DNA of 64,000 nucleotides from Lutibacter sp. HS1-25 (GCF_004121075.1 NZ_RHLN01000019.1:1-64000); one strand, 5' to 3'. Positions 43,967 through 54,787 are shown, counted from the first letter of the stretch. Notes: generated by a model from the sequence alone, not told the origin. A program made the numbers and translations.

Positions 43967-44009
43967 ATAAGCTTCATATTTTGTAAAAATCACAAAATAT
44001 GAAGCTTAT
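43967..44009 (-). terminator. Terminator of the glycogen operon
   Basis: An 18-bp perfect inverted repeat, ATAAGCTTCATATTTTGT (43967-43984) and its complement (43992-44009), 25 bp after the glgB stop. The U-tract is weak but the stem is long. Confidence 0.75.
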
Positions 44010-44033
44010 AAACAATAAATTTAAATTTATATG

Positions 44034-45941
44034 TTAAATTAACTCAAAAACGACGATTCCTAACGGCGGTAAAATTAAGTCGACAGAATACGATCTTCCA
44101 TTCCATGGTTTCTTTTTACTTATTAAACCTTGTGGATTAGAATTACCTCCACCACCAAATTCTTTAGAGTCACTGTTAAAAATTTCATTCAATTTTAATT
44201 TTGAAGGAATGCCAACTTTATAATTTTCTAATAATGTTGGGGTAAAATTACATACAACTAAAACAGCATTTGTACCTTCTTTTCCTTTTCTAATATATGA
44301 AATAACAGAATTCTCGTGATCATCAAAACTTATCCATTCAAAACCTTCACTTTCAAAGCCTTTTTCAAACAAAGCAGGTGTTTCTCTATAAAACTTATTA
44401 AGTTGCTTGTAATAATTTAAAGTGTTTTTGTGTGGTTCAAATTCTAATAAATTCCAATCTAAACTTTCCTGAAAATCCCATTCGTTGTATTGACCAAATT
44501 CACCTCCCATAAACAATAATTTGGTTCCTGGGTGTGTAAACATATAACCATATAGTAAACGTAAGTTCGCAAAACGTTGCCATTCATCACCTGGCATACG
44601 ACCAACTATTGAATTTTTTCCATAAACAACCTCATCATGTGAAAGTGGCAACATAAAATTTTCTGTAAATGCATACGCCAAACTAAATGTTATTTCATTT
44701 TGGTGGTATTTTCTATAAATAGGATCTTTTGAAAAATAGTCTAAAGTGTCGTGCATCCAACCCATCATCCATTTCATACCAAAACCCAGACCTCCCATAA
44801 ATGTTGGTTTTGAAACCATAGGAAATGCCGTAGATTCTTCAGCAATTGTTTGAACATCTGGAAAAGATAAATAAACTTCTTCGTTTAGTTCTTTTAAAAA
44901 TGAGATGACGGCTAAATTTTCGTTACCACCATAAACATTTGGTTCCCACTCACCATCTTCACGAGAATAATCTAAAAATAACATTGAAGCAACAGCATCT
45001 ACACGTAAACCATCAATATGGTACTGTTCTAACCAAAAAATAGCATTGCTTATTAAAAACGAACGAACTTCATTTCTTTCGTAATTAAATATCAAACTTT
45101 TCCAATCTTGATGATATCCTTTTCTTCTGTCTGGATGTTCATATAAATTTGAACCATCAAAATAACCTAGTCCGTGTGCATCTTCTGGAAAATGCGAAGG
45201 TACCCAATCTAAAATAATACCAATTCCATTTTCGTGAAGTTTATCAACTAAATATTTAAACTCGTCTGGATACCCAAAACGTGATGTTGGTGCAAAATAA
45301 CCTGTGATTTGATATCCCCAAGACGGGTCGTATGGAAACTCCATAATTGGCATCAACTCTACATGCGTAAAATTCATTTCTTTTACATATTTCACCAAAT
45401 CATCAGCCAATTCAAAATACGATAAAAATCGATCTTCCTCTGCATGTCTTTTCCATGAACCTAAATGCACTTCGTAAACAGAATATGGTGCATCTATAGC
45501 GTTGTGTTTTTTACGTGTTTTTAACCAACTTTTATCTTTCCATTGGTAATTATCTTCCCAAACAATAGAAGCTGTTTTTGGTGGATGCTCACATCTACGC
45601 GCATAAGGATCAGCTTTTTCAGAAATATAACCTTGATTATTTGAATGTATTTTATATTTATAAGCCATTCCTTTTCCAACTAAGGGAATAAAACCCTCCC
45701 ATATTCCAGAAGAATCCCATCTTACGTTCAGCTTGTGTTCGCCGTCTTTCCATTGGTTAAAATCACCGATAACTGAAACCTGATTTGCAGTTGGTGCCCA
45801 AACTGCAAAATAAGTACCTTCAATACCGTCAACAACCATAGGATGCGACCCTAATTTATTATAAAGTCTATAATGTTTTCCTGCCTTAAAAAGGTCAATA
45901 TCAAAATCTGTAAATAGACTGTAGGATTGTACTTTTGTCAT
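44034..45941 (-). CDS. glgB: 1,4-alpha-glucan branching enzyme GlgB
   Basis: GH13 enzyme that introduces alpha-1,6 branches into glycogen, 635 residues. CBM48 domain (about 20-120, with YFAVWAPTANQVSVIGDFNQW) precedes the catalytic barrel (about 150-520) and a C-terminal beta domain. The four GH13 regions are visible: DWVPSHF, GLRVDAVASM (nucleophile Asp), IAEEST (acid/base Glu) and LPLSHDEV (transition-state Asp). It is the last gene of the GlgE-type operon, 3 bp after the maltokinase. Confidence 0.96.
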   Translation of the reverse strand: MTKVQSYSLFTDFDIDLFKAGKHYRLYNKLGSHPMVVDGIEGTYFAVWAPTANQVSVIGDFNQWKDGEHKLNVRWDSSGIWEGFIPLVGKGMAYKYKIHSNNQGYISEKADPYARRCEHPPKTASIVWEDNYQWKDKSWLKTRKKHNAIDAPYSVYEVHLGSWKRHAEEDRFLSYFELADDLVKYVKEMNFTHVELMPIMEFPYDPSWGYQITGYFAPTSRFGYPDEFKYLVDKLHENGIGIILDWVPSHFPEDAHGLGYFDGSNLYEHPDRRKGYHQDWKSLIFNYERNEVRSFLISNAIFWLEQYHIDGLRVDAVASMLFLDYSREDGEWEPNVYGGNENLAVISFLKELNEEVYLSFPDVQTIAEESTAFPMVSKPTFMGGLGFGMKWMMGWMHDTLDYFSKDPIYRKYHQNEITFSLAYAFTENFMLPLSHDEVVYGKNSIVGRMPGDEWQRFANLRLLYGYMFTHPGTKLLFMGGEFGQYNEWDFQESLDWNLLEFEPHKNTLNYYKQLNKFYRETPALFEKGFESEGFEWISFDDHENSVISYIRKGKEGTNAVLVVCNFTPTLLENYKVGIPSKLKLNEIFNSDSKEFGGGGNSNPQGLISKKKPWNGRSYSVDLILPPLGIVVFELI

Positions 45942-45944
45942 AAA

Positions 45945-47561
45945 TTAATTATTAATAAGATTTGAAATTCCTTTTAAAGGAATTACTGCCCACGAAGGGC
46001 GTGAATTTAACTCGTAACCTAATTCGTAAACTGCTTTTTCTAACAAGCAATATTCTAAAATAAAGTTACGCTCTTGATTATAGCCAATATTTAAATTTGC
46101 ATTTTGAACTGTTTCTACATATTTTCCTAAAAAAATTCCTGTAAAATACCCATACAATAGTTCTGCAGCTTTAAATAATTGCTCTTGTGACTGTTTATAT
46201 GCATCTTGATTGTTAAAAATAGTTGCATAAATAGCATAATGAAATGATCTAAATAAACCAGCTACATCTTTAATTGGCGGCTGTTTTACTTGTCTATCTC
46301 TAATTGTACTTTCTGGTTCACCTTCAAAATCTAAAATATAAAAATCATCATTTTGAACCAATATTTGTCCTAAATGATAATCGCCATGAACTCTAATACG
46401 CTCTCCTTTTAACTTGGTCCAATCAAAATTTAAAAATTTGCTTCTAATTAAACTTTTTTTGCTTAAAAAATCTTTAGCCAATTCTAAACCATAACCATCT
46501 AATTTATGAAGGTTATTTTCAATAATATTTAACCTATTTTGAAATTGATGAATCATTCGGTTTTTCAACCAAACTGCATAATCTCCATTAAAATGTGTTG
46601 GTGTAAAAGCGGTATCTTCAAATTCTGAACCCAAATTAATATGCATCTCGGCGGTACGCTGCGCCAAAACTTTGATTTTTAAAAACAAACTAAGTCCAAC
46701 CCAATCAATTATTCTATGCGGAATATCATGAATTCGAATGCGTTCATACAACAGTGGTTCTGGCAAATTATCAATATCAATATTTTTAGAATCTAAGGTT
46801 TCAAAAACTTTTCCCAATTCATTGGTAAAATAGTTCCAAGCATCACCTTGATTTTCAATAAGTTCTTGCATTACTGCAATAGTTAACACATGATTTTCAT
46901 CAGAAACATAATTGATACTACCATAATATTTTGGTGTATTTTCAAAATCTTTTTTATCTGTTAAAAACCGATTCATTTCATAATCCGGATTTTTATTTGA
47001 AAATATTCTTCTGAAAAATTTCAAAACATATCTTTCATTAAAAACCAAAGAAGTATTGCTTTGCTCTAAACCCATTAATCTTGAAGATTGATAAACCACG
47101 TCTTCAAAAATTTTACTTTTATGGTATTGAACCCTTGTTTTATCAATCAATGCTGCATTTGCAATTCGTTCAAAAACAACTTTTCTAAACGATTCTAAAT
47201 TAACGGCATCAATAATATAACCTACTTGATTTTTAATGCTAATTGGTAAAATTCGATCATTTTTGGCAAAATTTTCGTCAGATACAAATGCTATTGGTAT
47301 AAAATAATGATGAAAAAAAGCTTCGACAAAATCAACTTCTAAAATCAATCCAAAGTAGACTTCATCATTTTGTTGAATTCTGAAATATTCTGAAAGTTCA
47401 ATGTATTTTATGCTGCTTGCTTTACCTCCATACCAGCGTTGTTTTACGAGGTATTTATTTAAAACATCGGATAAAAAAATTGTTAGAAAATCTTTATTTT
47501 CTAACAATTCTTCCCAAGGAACATCAAAATTATACATTGAAACTTTTAGCTCTTCAGACAT
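45945..47561 (-). CDS. mak: Maltokinase (Mak/Pep2-type)
   Basis: ATP-dependent maltokinase making maltose 1-phosphate for GlgE, 538 residues, an aminoglycoside-phosphotransferase-like kinase fold. It begins with the Mak-specific FLSDVLNKYLVKQRWYGGKA. The catalytic loop is RVHGDYHLGQIL and the metal-binding motif is ILDFEGEPE, as in known maltokinases. It sits between glgE (5 bp) and glgB (3 bp). In many bacteria Mak is fused or linked to trehalose synthase TreS; no treS is in the window, so the maltose source must be elsewhere. Confidence 0.9.
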   Translation of the reverse strand: MSEELKVSMYNFDVPWEELLENKDFLTIFLSDVLNKYLVKQRWYGGKASSIKYIELSEYFRIQQNDEVYFGLILEVDFVEAFFHHYFIPIAFVSDENFAKNDRILPISIKNQVGYIIDAVNLESFRKVVFERIANAALIDKTRVQYHKSKIFEDVVYQSSRLMGLEQSNTSLVFNERYVLKFFRRIFSNKNPDYEMNRFLTDKKDFENTPKYYGSINYVSDENHVLTIAVMQELIENQGDAWNYFTNELGKVFETLDSKNIDIDNLPEPLLYERIRIHDIPHRIIDWVGLSLFLKIKVLAQRTAEMHINLGSEFEDTAFTPTHFNGDYAVWLKNRMIHQFQNRLNIIENNLHKLDGYGLELAKDFLSKKSLIRSKFLNFDWTKLKGERIRVHGDYHLGQILVQNDDFYILDFEGEPESTIRDRQVKQPPIKDVAGLFRSFHYAIYATIFNNQDAYKQSQEQLFKAAELLYGYFTGIFLGKYVETVQNANLNIGYNQERNFILEYCLLEKAVYELGYELNSRPSWAVIPLKGISNLINN

Positions 47562-47566
47562 CTATT

Positions 47567-49504
47567 TTACTTTTTAATATTGAATATATGAAATGGTAAA
47601 GAAGGATGTAATTCAATATAATTCCATTCGCTATACCAATTATAAGTATTATCTGTAATTAAGTCTGTTACACGCACATGATGACCGTTGTTAATTCCTA
47701 AATCACCCATTGGCAACTGAACCATACCTTGTTGTGTATAATGCTCGTCTAAACTAATGATACAAAGCATTTCAGAAGTTTTGGCATCATTCCATTTGTA
47801 AAATGCAATTAAATTGTCATTATTTATGGTACAAAAACGAATGTTATTGGTTTGCTGAAGTGCTTCGTGTTGAAAACGAAGTTGATTTATTTTAGTAATA
47901 ATTCGAATTAACTTATTGTCTTTAAACCAATCATAATTACAAATTTGGAATTTCTCCGAATTTAAATATTCTTCTTTTCCAAGAATTGGTTCACTAATCA
48001 TTTGCTCAAAAACAGGTCCGTAAATTCCAACGCTCGAACTTAACAATGCTGCTAAAGCGTAGCGCTGCATATATTTTGACTCATTAGCACCCTGTAAATG
48101 AAACGGATTGATATCTGGTGTATTTGGCCAAAAATTTGGGCGCATATATTCACGCTGATCAGATTTTGTTAACTCTTCAACATATTCTATTAATTCATGT
48201 TTATTGTTTCTCCAGGTAAAGTATGTGTACGATTGTGTATACCCATGTTTTGCCAATTGTTGCATTACTTTTGGAGCAGTAAAAGCTTCAGCTAAAAACA
48301 ATACATCAGGATGTTTTGCTTTTACTTCAGCAATAACCCAATTCCAAAAATAAAATGGTTTGGTATGTGGATTGTCTACTCTAAATACTTTTATACCACA
48401 ATCAATCCAATAAAACAATATATCCAAACATTCGTCCCATAAACCTTTAAAATCTTCACTTTCCCAATAAATTGGCAAAATATCTTGGTATTTTTTTGGA
48501 GGATTTTCAGCATATTGAACTGTTCCGTCTGGTCTCCATTTAAACCAAGATGGATGTTCTTTAACCCAAGGATGATCTGGTGCGGCTTGCAAAGCATAGT
48601 CCATGGCAATTTCAATATTTAATTCTGAAGCTTTTTTAATTAAAGATTTAAAATCTTTTAAGCTTCCCAATTGAGGGTGAATGGCTTTGTGACCACCGTC
48701 TTTTGAACCAATTCCCCAACAAGAACCAACATCACCATCAAAAGCTTCAGTGGTGTTGTTTTTTCCTTTTCTATTAACTTCACCAATAGGGTGAATTGGA
48801 GGAAAATACAATACATCAAATCCCATATTTGAAACACGTGGCAATAATTTTTCACAATCTTTAAAAGTACCATGAATATTTTCTTGTTGTGAAGCAGAAC
48901 GTGGAAAAAACTCGTACCAAGTACTAAATCTAGCTTTTAACCTATCTACATATACTTTGTATTCTTGTGATGAGTTTGCTAATATTTTTTCTGGCTGATT
49001 GTAAAAAATATGGTGTAATCTACCACTTACAGCTTCATGAATTGCAATTTGATACTGATTACCATCTGCAAAAATATTTGCTAAATGTTCTAAATATTTT
49101 TTATCGTCATTATTTGCAGTTGACTTACAATTATTTACAAAAGCAATTCCTTCTAACAATTCAGAATTTACATGTTGATTATCAGCAATTTTACGTTCTA
49201 TACCGTGTTGCCAATTTAAAGCATAATCTACCCAACCAACAACTTTGTATAAATAACTACCTTGCTTTTCAACAACAAAAGAAGCCTGCCAATGGTTGTT
49301 GTGATGCGGTTGCATACGAACTTCTCTCCATTTTTTTTCCTTTTCGTGTTTATAAAAAACCGCAGCAGCCAATACATCATGACCATCAGCTAAAACAGTA
49401 GCTGTAACTGAAACTATTTCACCAACAACACGTTTTATGTAAAAATCACCATTATTTAATTGAGGATATACATCTTCAATAACAACTCTTTTTTGATTTT
49501 TCAT
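47567..49504 (-). CDS. glgE: Alpha-1,4-glucan:maltose-1-phosphate maltosyltransferase GlgE
   Basis: GH13_3 enzyme that extends alpha-glucan chains with maltosyl units from maltose 1-phosphate. Its 645 residues match the family. The N-terminal domain (about 10-110) starts VVIEDVYPQLNNGDFYIKRVVGE, typical of GlgE. The catalytic barrel follows, with CGIKVFRVDNPHTKP (nucleophile Asp near residue 375), LAEAFTAP (Glu) and FWPNTPDINP (Asp). The NPPKKYQDI segment is also a GlgE marker. It lies between glgC and the maltokinase. Confidence 0.95.
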   Translation of the reverse strand: MKNQKRVVIEDVYPQLNNGDFYIKRVVGEIVSVTATVLADGHDVLAAAVFYKHEKEKKWREVRMQPHHNNHWQASFVVEKQGSYLYKVVGWVDYALNWQHGIERKIADNQHVNSELLEGIAFVNNCKSTANNDDKKYLEHLANIFADGNQYQIAIHEAVSGRLHHIFYNQPEKILANSSQEYKVYVDRLKARFSTWYEFFPRSASQQENIHGTFKDCEKLLPRVSNMGFDVLYFPPIHPIGEVNRKGKNNTTEAFDGDVGSCWGIGSKDGGHKAIHPQLGSLKDFKSLIKKASELNIEIAMDYALQAAPDHPWVKEHPSWFKWRPDGTVQYAENPPKKYQDILPIYWESEDFKGLWDECLDILFYWIDCGIKVFRVDNPHTKPFYFWNWVIAEVKAKHPDVLFLAEAFTAPKVMQQLAKHGYTQSYTYFTWRNNKHELIEYVEELTKSDQREYMRPNFWPNTPDINPFHLQGANESKYMQRYALAALLSSSVGIYGPVFEQMISEPILGKEEYLNSEKFQICNYDWFKDNKLIRIITKINQLRFQHEALQQTNNIRFCTINNDNLIAFYKWNDAKTSEMLCIISLDEHYTQQGMVQLPMGDLGINNGHHVRVTDLITDNTYNWYSEWNYIELHPSLPFHIFNIKK

Positions 49505-49530
49505 TCGATAATATTACTTTAAAATATTTA

Positions 49531-50793
49531 TTAAATTGTAAATCCACTAGGAATTACAGCTCCTTTTTTAACAACAACTATTCCGTCTCTAATAGCATAA
49601 GACTCGTTTTCAAAATCCTCTAAATGTCTTCCTCCAACAATTCTAACATCATTACCAACAAAACAGTTTTTATCTAAAATGGCATTTTTTATAAAACAAC
49701 GAGCGCCTATTCCCATAGAAGGTATGTTTGGATTGATAATATCTTCTAATGCCTGATAATAATCGCTACCCATCATATAAGTATTAATAATTGTAGATTC
49801 TTTATCAATTCTAGAACGAACTCCAATTACTGAATGTTCAATTTTACCAGCGTTGATAATACAACCATCAGCAATGACTGTTTTATCTAACATTGTTCCA
49901 GAAATTTTAGAAGTTGGCAGCATTCTGGCATGAGTGTAAATTCTTCTTTCTGTGCTGTACAAATCAAATTTTGGAAAATCATCTGTCAAGCCTAAATTGG
50001 CTTCAAAAAATGAACCTATATTTCCAATATCTGTCCAATAACCTTCGTATTGATAACTTAAAGTAGGATATTTTTCTATTGATTGTGGTATAATTTCCTT
50101 TCCAAAATCGTTTGTACTAGGATTATTCATCAATTTAACCAATAAATCTCTGTTAAAAACGTAAATACCCATTGAAGCTAAATAATTTCTACCCTCACCT
50201 TTCATTTCATCACTAACCTCTGAAGTCCAATCTGGAAGTAATTCAGCTGCTGGTTTTTCAATAAATGAAGTCACAAAATTCTTGTCATTTGCTTTTAAAA
50301 TTCCGAACTCAGTAGCATCTTTTGCATGAACTGGAATGGTAGCAATTGATATTTTAGCTTTATTTTTAATATGTGCATCAATCATTTCACCAAAATCCAT
50401 TTGATACAATTGGTCTCCTGATAATATTAAAAAATAATCAAAATCGTGACTTAAAAAATGATGCATACTTTGACGCACAGCATCGGCTGTACCTTGAAAC
50501 CATCCTTTATTACCTGGCGTTTGTTCAGCAGCCAATACATCAACAAAAGCAGAACTAAAAAAGCTAAAATGATACGTATTTTTAATATGACGATTTAAAG
50601 AAGCTGAATTAAACTGCGTTAATACAAACATTCTTTTTATAGATGAGTTGATACAATTTGAAATTGGAATATCAACCAATCTGTATTTTCCTGCAATTGG
50701 CACTGCTGGTTTTGATCTTGTTTCTGTTAATGGATGCAATCTAGAACCTTGACCCCCTCCTAGTATAATTGCTAAAACGCTATGTCCTGCCAT
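49531..50793 (-). CDS. glgC: Glucose-1-phosphate adenylyltransferase GlgC
   Basis: Makes ADP-glucose from ATP and glucose 1-phosphate. 420 residues: nucleotidyltransferase domain (about 1-280, with IILGGGQGSRLHPLTETRSKPAVPIAGKYRLVD split over the nucleotide and regulatory site, and LSGDQLYQMDF) and a left-handed beta-helix C-terminus (about 290-415). It lies between the GT4 synthase (41 bp) and glgE (26 bp), consistent with supplying ADP-glucose to that synthase. Confidence 0.96.
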   Translation of the reverse strand: MAGHSVLAIILGGGQGSRLHPLTETRSKPAVPIAGKYRLVDIPISNCINSSIKRMFVLTQFNSASLNRHIKNTYHFSFFSSAFVDVLAAEQTPGNKGWFQGTADAVRQSMHHFLSHDFDYFLILSGDQLYQMDFGEMIDAHIKNKAKISIATIPVHAKDATEFGILKANDKNFVTSFIEKPAAELLPDWTSEVSDEMKGEGRNYLASMGIYVFNRDLLVKLMNNPSTNDFGKEIIPQSIEKYPTLSYQYEGYWTDIGNIGSFFEANLGLTDDFPKFDLYSTERRIYTHARMLPTSKISGTMLDKTVIADGCIINAGKIEHSVIGVRSRIDKESTIINTYMMGSDYYQALEDIINPNIPSMGIGARCFIKNAILDKNCFVGNDVRIVGGRHLEDFENESYAIRDGIVVVKKGAVIPSGFTI

Positions 50794-50834
50794 AATTTTT
50801 TAATTTATATATTTTGTTTTATTTTGTTTATTAT

Positions 50835-52037
50835 TTATAGTAAAGATTTATATAAATCTTCAACCTGCTTAGCAATAGCTGTCCAATCAAAATAATCTTC
50901 TACTCTTTTTCTGCTATTTATTGCCATTTTATCTCTTAACGCTTTGTTGTTGATTAATTGATTGATACCATCTGCCAAATCTCTTGAAAATTTATCAGGA
51001 TTTACAGGCTCAAAAGGTGCTTCGTTTTGCTGCTCCAACGGAATTAACAAACCTGTTTCTCCATGAACAACCACTTCTTTAATACCACCTACTGCACTTG
51101 CAACAACAGCTGTTTTACAAGCCATTGCTTCAATATTTATAATTCCAAACGGTTCGTAAATAGATGGACAACAAAATACATCTGCGTGCGAGTATAATTG
51201 TATGACTTCTTTTTTACTCAACATCTTGTCTATCCAAATAACATTTTTTCTTGTTTTTTTCACTTCGTCAACGCTATCCTTCATTTCTTTTGCTATTTCA
51301 GGAGTATCAGGTGCGCCTGCACAAAGTACAATTTGTGTTTCTGGATCTATATATTTAATGGCATTTACCAAATGAATAATACCTTTTTGCTTGGTAATTC
51401 TTCCTACAAAAAGCACATATGGTTTAGACTTATCTATACCGTATTCTTCAAGTGTTGAAGTTTCATTTGTTACAACATATTCTTGAAGATTTATACCGTT
51501 ATAAATTACTTTAACCTTACTTTCATCAACATCAAAATATTTTAAAACATCTTCTTTTGTTTCTTTAGAAACAGCTATTAATGCATCAGCCATTTCAATA
51601 GCTGTCTTTTCAATCCAAGAAGATGCGTCGTAGCCATTTCCTAATTGTTCTCTTTTCCAAGGTCTTAAAGGCTCTAAAGAATGTGTTGTAATTACCAAAG
51701 GAATACCATAACATAATTTGGCAACTATACCTGCAAAATGAGCGTACCAAGTATGACAATGAACAATGTCTGCGTCAATTTCATCAGCATTCATTTCTAT
51801 ACAAGTACTGAGTGTTTTTAAAACCGCTTTTAATTTATCGTTTGATTTATCAAAAATAGGATTGTCATACGAAAACCCTTTTACCGATAAATTTTTACTA
51901 TTCTCATTTTGATCTCCAAAACATCTTACATCAACCTCCATCAATTTTGCCAATTCGGTTGCTAAATATTCTACATGAACCCCTGCTCCACCATACACAT
52001 AAGGGGGGAATTCTCTTGTATAAAAAAGTGCCTTCAT
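50835..52037 (-). CDS. GT4 glycogen synthase/maltose-1-phosphate synthase (GlgA/GlgM-type)
   Basis: Retaining GT4 glycosyltransferase of 400 residues, like the actinobacterial-type GlgA (now GlgM) and unlike the GT5 enterobacterial GlgA of about 480 residues. The N-terminus is REFPPYVYGGAGVHVEYLA, the donor-site motif is PSIYEPFGIINIEAMACKTAVVAS, and FVGRITKQKGI is in the hinge region. GlgM makes maltose 1-phosphate from ADP-glucose and glucose 1-phosphate. Because glgE follows in the same operon, that activity is the most economical reading; chain elongation is the alternative. First gene of the operon; no exact -7 box found upstream. Confidence 0.88.
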   Translation of the reverse strand: MKALFYTREFPPYVYGGAGVHVEYLATELAKLMEVDVRCFGDQNENSKNLSVKGFSYDNPIFDKSNDKLKAVLKTLSTCIEMNADEIDADIVHCHTWYAHFAGIVAKLCYGIPLVITTHSLEPLRPWKREQLGNGYDASSWIEKTAIEMADALIAVSKETKEDVLKYFDVDESKVKVIYNGINLQEYVVTNETSTLEEYGIDKSKPYVLFVGRITKQKGIIHLVNAIKYIDPETQIVLCAGAPDTPEIAKEMKDSVDEVKKTRKNVIWIDKMLSKKEVIQLYSHADVFCCPSIYEPFGIINIEAMACKTAVVASAVGGIKEVVVHGETGLLIPLEQQNEAPFEPVNPDKFSRDLADGINQLINNKALRDKMAINSRKRVEDYFDWTAIAKQVEDLYKSLL

Positions 52038-52300
52038 AAAATTTTTACTTATTAATATATTGTATTACATTATTTAAAATCCCTAAAATCAAACCTCAAC
52101 TTAACAACCAAAACAATTATTCTATTTATAATGATTTTATTGTGAAGTAAGGTATTTTCATTTATTAATTAAGATGAAAAAGTTACGAAAATTTATGAAA
52201 TTTAGGTAATAAATATCAAAAACGTTGACAAATTAACTTATTTATACTGATTGTTAACTGTTTACCATTAAAAATGAGACTATTTATACTATTTTATAAC
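52038..52300. other. Intergenic region before the glycogen operon
   Basis: AT-rich spacer that should contain the operon promoter. The best match on the minus strand is TTGTTTTG near 52116-52109, one mismatch to TAnnTTTG. I see no gene. Confidence 0.3.
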
Positions 52301-52333
52301 AAAAAAGAGATGTTTTTTGTACATCTCTTTTTT
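52301..52333 (-). terminator. Terminator after acnA
   Basis: AAAAAAGAGATGT (52301-52313) pairs with ACATCTCTTTTTT (52321-52333), 30 bp beyond the aconitase stop. It has A/T runs on both sides. Confidence 0.9.
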
Positions 52334-52362
52334 GCTTAAGAATATATTTTAAAAGTTAATAA

Positions 52363-54636
52363 TTAACTTTTTGCATTTTCTTTTTTAATTAAATTAAGAG
52401 CAGAACCTTCGGTGTACCACTCAATTTGACCTTGATTATAAGTGTGATTTAATTTGATAACATCTTTACTTCCGTCTATATGAACCAATTCAAGTGTTAA
52501 TTGTTTTCCAGGAGCAAATTCATTTAAATCTAAAAAGTTAAATGTATCATCTTCTAAAATTAAATCATAATCTGCTTCATTTGCAAAAGTCAAACCTAAC
52601 ATTCCTTGTTTTTTTAGGTTTGTTTCGTGGATACGTGCAAATGATTTTACAATAACTGCAGCAACTCCTAAATGGCGAGGCTCCATTGCGGCATGTTCAC
52701 GAGATGAACCTTCACCATAATTATGATCACCAACAACAATAGATTTTACACCTGCAGCTTTATAAGCGCGAGCGGTTGCAGGTACTGGTCCATATTCACC
52801 AGTTAATTGATTTTTAACTTTATCTGTACTTTGGTTGAAAGCATTTACAGCACCAATTAAACAGTTATTTGAAATATTGTCTAAATGTCCGCGGAAACGC
52901 AACCAAGGACCGGCCATAGAAATATGATCTGTAGTACATTTCCCAAAAGCTTTAATTAACAATTTAGCATTTTTAATTTCAGTTCCTAAAGGAATAAAAG
53001 GCTCTAATAATTGCAGTCTTTCTGAATTTGGATCAACAACAACTTCAACAGTAGAACCATCAGCAATTGGCGCTTGAAATCCTGCATCTTCAACTGCAAA
53101 TCCGTTTGCTGGCAACTCATCTCCAGTTGGCTCATCAAACATAACTTCTTCACCATTTTTATTGATGATTTTATCTTTTGTTGGATCAAAATCTAAACGA
53201 CCTGCTATTGTAATAGCAGCAACCATTTCAGGCGAAGCTACAAATGCATGTGTATTTGGATTTCCATCGGCACGTTTTGCAAAGTTTCTGTTGAAGGAGT
53301 GAATTATAGAGTTTTTTGGTGCATTTTTAGGATCAGAGTAACGAGCCCACTGACCAATACATGGGCCACAAGCATTTGTAAAAATTTTAGCTCCCAATGC
53401 TTCAAAAGTTCCAAGTAAACCATCTCTATCTGCAGTATAACGTACTTGTTCAGAACCTGGATTGATTCCAAATTCAGCTTTTATTATCATACCTTTTTCA
53501 ATTGCTTGCTTTGCTATTGAAGCCGCTCTTGATAAATCTTCATAAGAAGAATTTGTACAAGAACCAATTAATCCCCATTCTACCATTAAAGGCCAATCAT
53601 TTGCAGTTGCTTTTTTAGTTAAGTCTGCACCTGCTTCAGTAGCGATATCTGGAGAAAAAGGGCCGTTAATATGCGGTTTTAAAGTATCTAAATTAATTTC
53701 AATTACCTGATCAAAATACAGTTCAGGATTTGCATACACCTCATCATCACCTGTTAAATATTCAGCTACAGTATTTGCAGCATCTGCAACATCACCTCGA
53801 TCTGTTGCACGTAAATAACGTTCCATAGAAGCATCGTATCCAAAAGTTGAAGTAGTAGCGCCAATTTCAGCACCCATATTACAAATAGTTCCTTTACCTG
53901 TTGCCGACATAGATTTGGCACCTTCACCAAAATATTCAACAATACAACCAGTACCACCTTTTACAGTTAAAATACCTGCTACTTTTAAAATAACATCTTT
54001 TGGTGCTGTCCAACCCGATAATTTTCCGGTTAATTTTACCCCTATTAACTTTGGAAATTTTAATTCCCAAGCCATCCCTGCCATTACATCTACCGCATCA
54101 GCACCACCAACACCAATTGCTACCATACCTAAACCACCTGCGTTTACCGTATGAGAATCGGTTCCAATCATCATTCCTCCAGGAAATGCATAATTTTCTA
54201 ACACCACCTGATGAATAATACCTGCTCCTGGTTTCCAAAACCCAATTCCATATTTATTAGAAACAGATGATAAGAAATCAAAAACTTCTTTACTTGTTTT
54301 ATTTGCAAACTGTAAATCTGCTGCAGCACCATCTTTAGCCTGAATTAAATGATCACAATGCACTGTTGTAGGAACAGCAACTTTACTTTTACCTGCCTGC
54401 ATAAATTGTAACAAAGCCATTTGAGCAGTTGCATCCTGACAAGCAATACGGTCTGGAGCAAAATCCACATAATCTTTACCTCTTACAAAAGCCTTGGTTG
54501 GTTTACCATCCCAAAGGTGATTGTACAATATTTTTTCAGCTAGGGTTAATGGTTTTCCAACAATACTTCTTGCTGCATCAACTCTTTCTGTCATTTTATT
54601 GTAAACACCTTTAATCATTTCAATATCAAATGCCAT
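52363..54636 (-). CDS. Aconitate hydratase (AcnA/mitochondrial-type)
   Basis: TCA-cycle aconitase of 757 residues, the length of the mitochondrial-type enzymes. The three cluster Cys are in [12 protein letters not shown] and [12 protein letters not shown]. Other conserved parts are [27 protein letters not shown] and [15 protein letters not shown] in the swivelling C-terminal domain. It follows an AcnB-type gene in the same direction but has a terminator upstream and its own -7 box. Having both aconitases adjacent is unusual in layout. AcnA types are often the oxidation-resistant form in other bacteria. Confidence 0.95.
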   Translation of the reverse strand: MAFDIEMIKGVYNKMTERVDAARSIVGKPLTLAEKILYNHLWDGKPTKAFVRGKDYVDFAPDRIACQDATAQMALLQFMQAGKSKVAVPTTVHCDHLIQAKDGAAADLQFANKTSKEVFDFLSSVSNKYGIGFWKPGAGIIHQVVLENYAFPGGMMIGTDSHTVNAGGLGMVAIGVGGADAVDVMAGMAWELKFPKLIGVKLTGKLSGWTAPKDVILKVAGILTVKGGTGCIVEYFGEGAKSMSATGKGTICNMGAEIGATTSTFGYDASMERYLRATDRGDVADAANTVAEYLTGDDEVYANPELYFDQVIEINLDTLKPHINGPFSPDIATEAGADLTKKATANDWPLMVEWGLIGSCTNSSYEDLSRAASIAKQAIEKGMIIKAEFGINPGSEQVRYTADRDGLLGTFEALGAKIFTNACGPCIGQWARYSDPKNAPKNSIIHSFNRNFAKRADGNPNTHAFVASPEMVAAITIAGRLDFDPTKDKIINKNGEEVMFDEPTGDELPANGFAVEDAGFQAPIADGSTVEVVVDPNSERLQLLEPFIPLGTEIKNAKLLIKAFGKCTTDHISMAGPWLRFRGHLDNISNNCLIGAVNAFNQSTDKVKNQLTGEYGPVPATARAYKAAGVKSIVVGDHNYGEGSSREHAAMEPRHLGVAAVIVKSFARIHETNLKKQGMLGLTFANEADYDLILEDDTFNFLDLNEFAPGKQLTLELVHIDGSKDVIKLNHTYNQGQIEWYTEGSALNLIKKENAKS

Positions 54637-54666
54637 AATCTATAGTTTTACTTAACGGTTATTCTT

Positions 54667-54674
54667 CAAATTTA
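54667..54674 (-). promoter_or_regulatory. -7 box of the acnA-type gene
   Basis: TAAATTTG on the minus strand (54674 to 54667), an exact match, about 30 bp before the start. It supports independent transcription from the upstream aconitase. Confidence 0.5.
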
Positions 54675-54729
54675 ATAAAAAAATAGATATCTAAATGTAA
54701 TTATAACTGTTATAGCATATTAAAAGCAT

Positions 54730-54759
54730 AAAAAAAAACCGTCTCAAGTTATGAGACGG
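54730..54759 (-). terminator. Terminator between the two aconitase genes
   Basis: CCGTCTC (54739-54745) pairs with GAGACGG (54753-54759). The run of A at 54730-54738 gives a strong U-tract on the minus strand. Confidence 0.9.
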
Positions 54760-54787
54760 CTTCATGTATAATTTATAAATTTTATAA

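Noticed and set aside
53004-54614. Open frames on both strands within the aconitase genes
   Set aside because: They overlap conserved aconitase coding sequence in other frames and have Leu/Gln or Pro/Thr-rich, featureless products.
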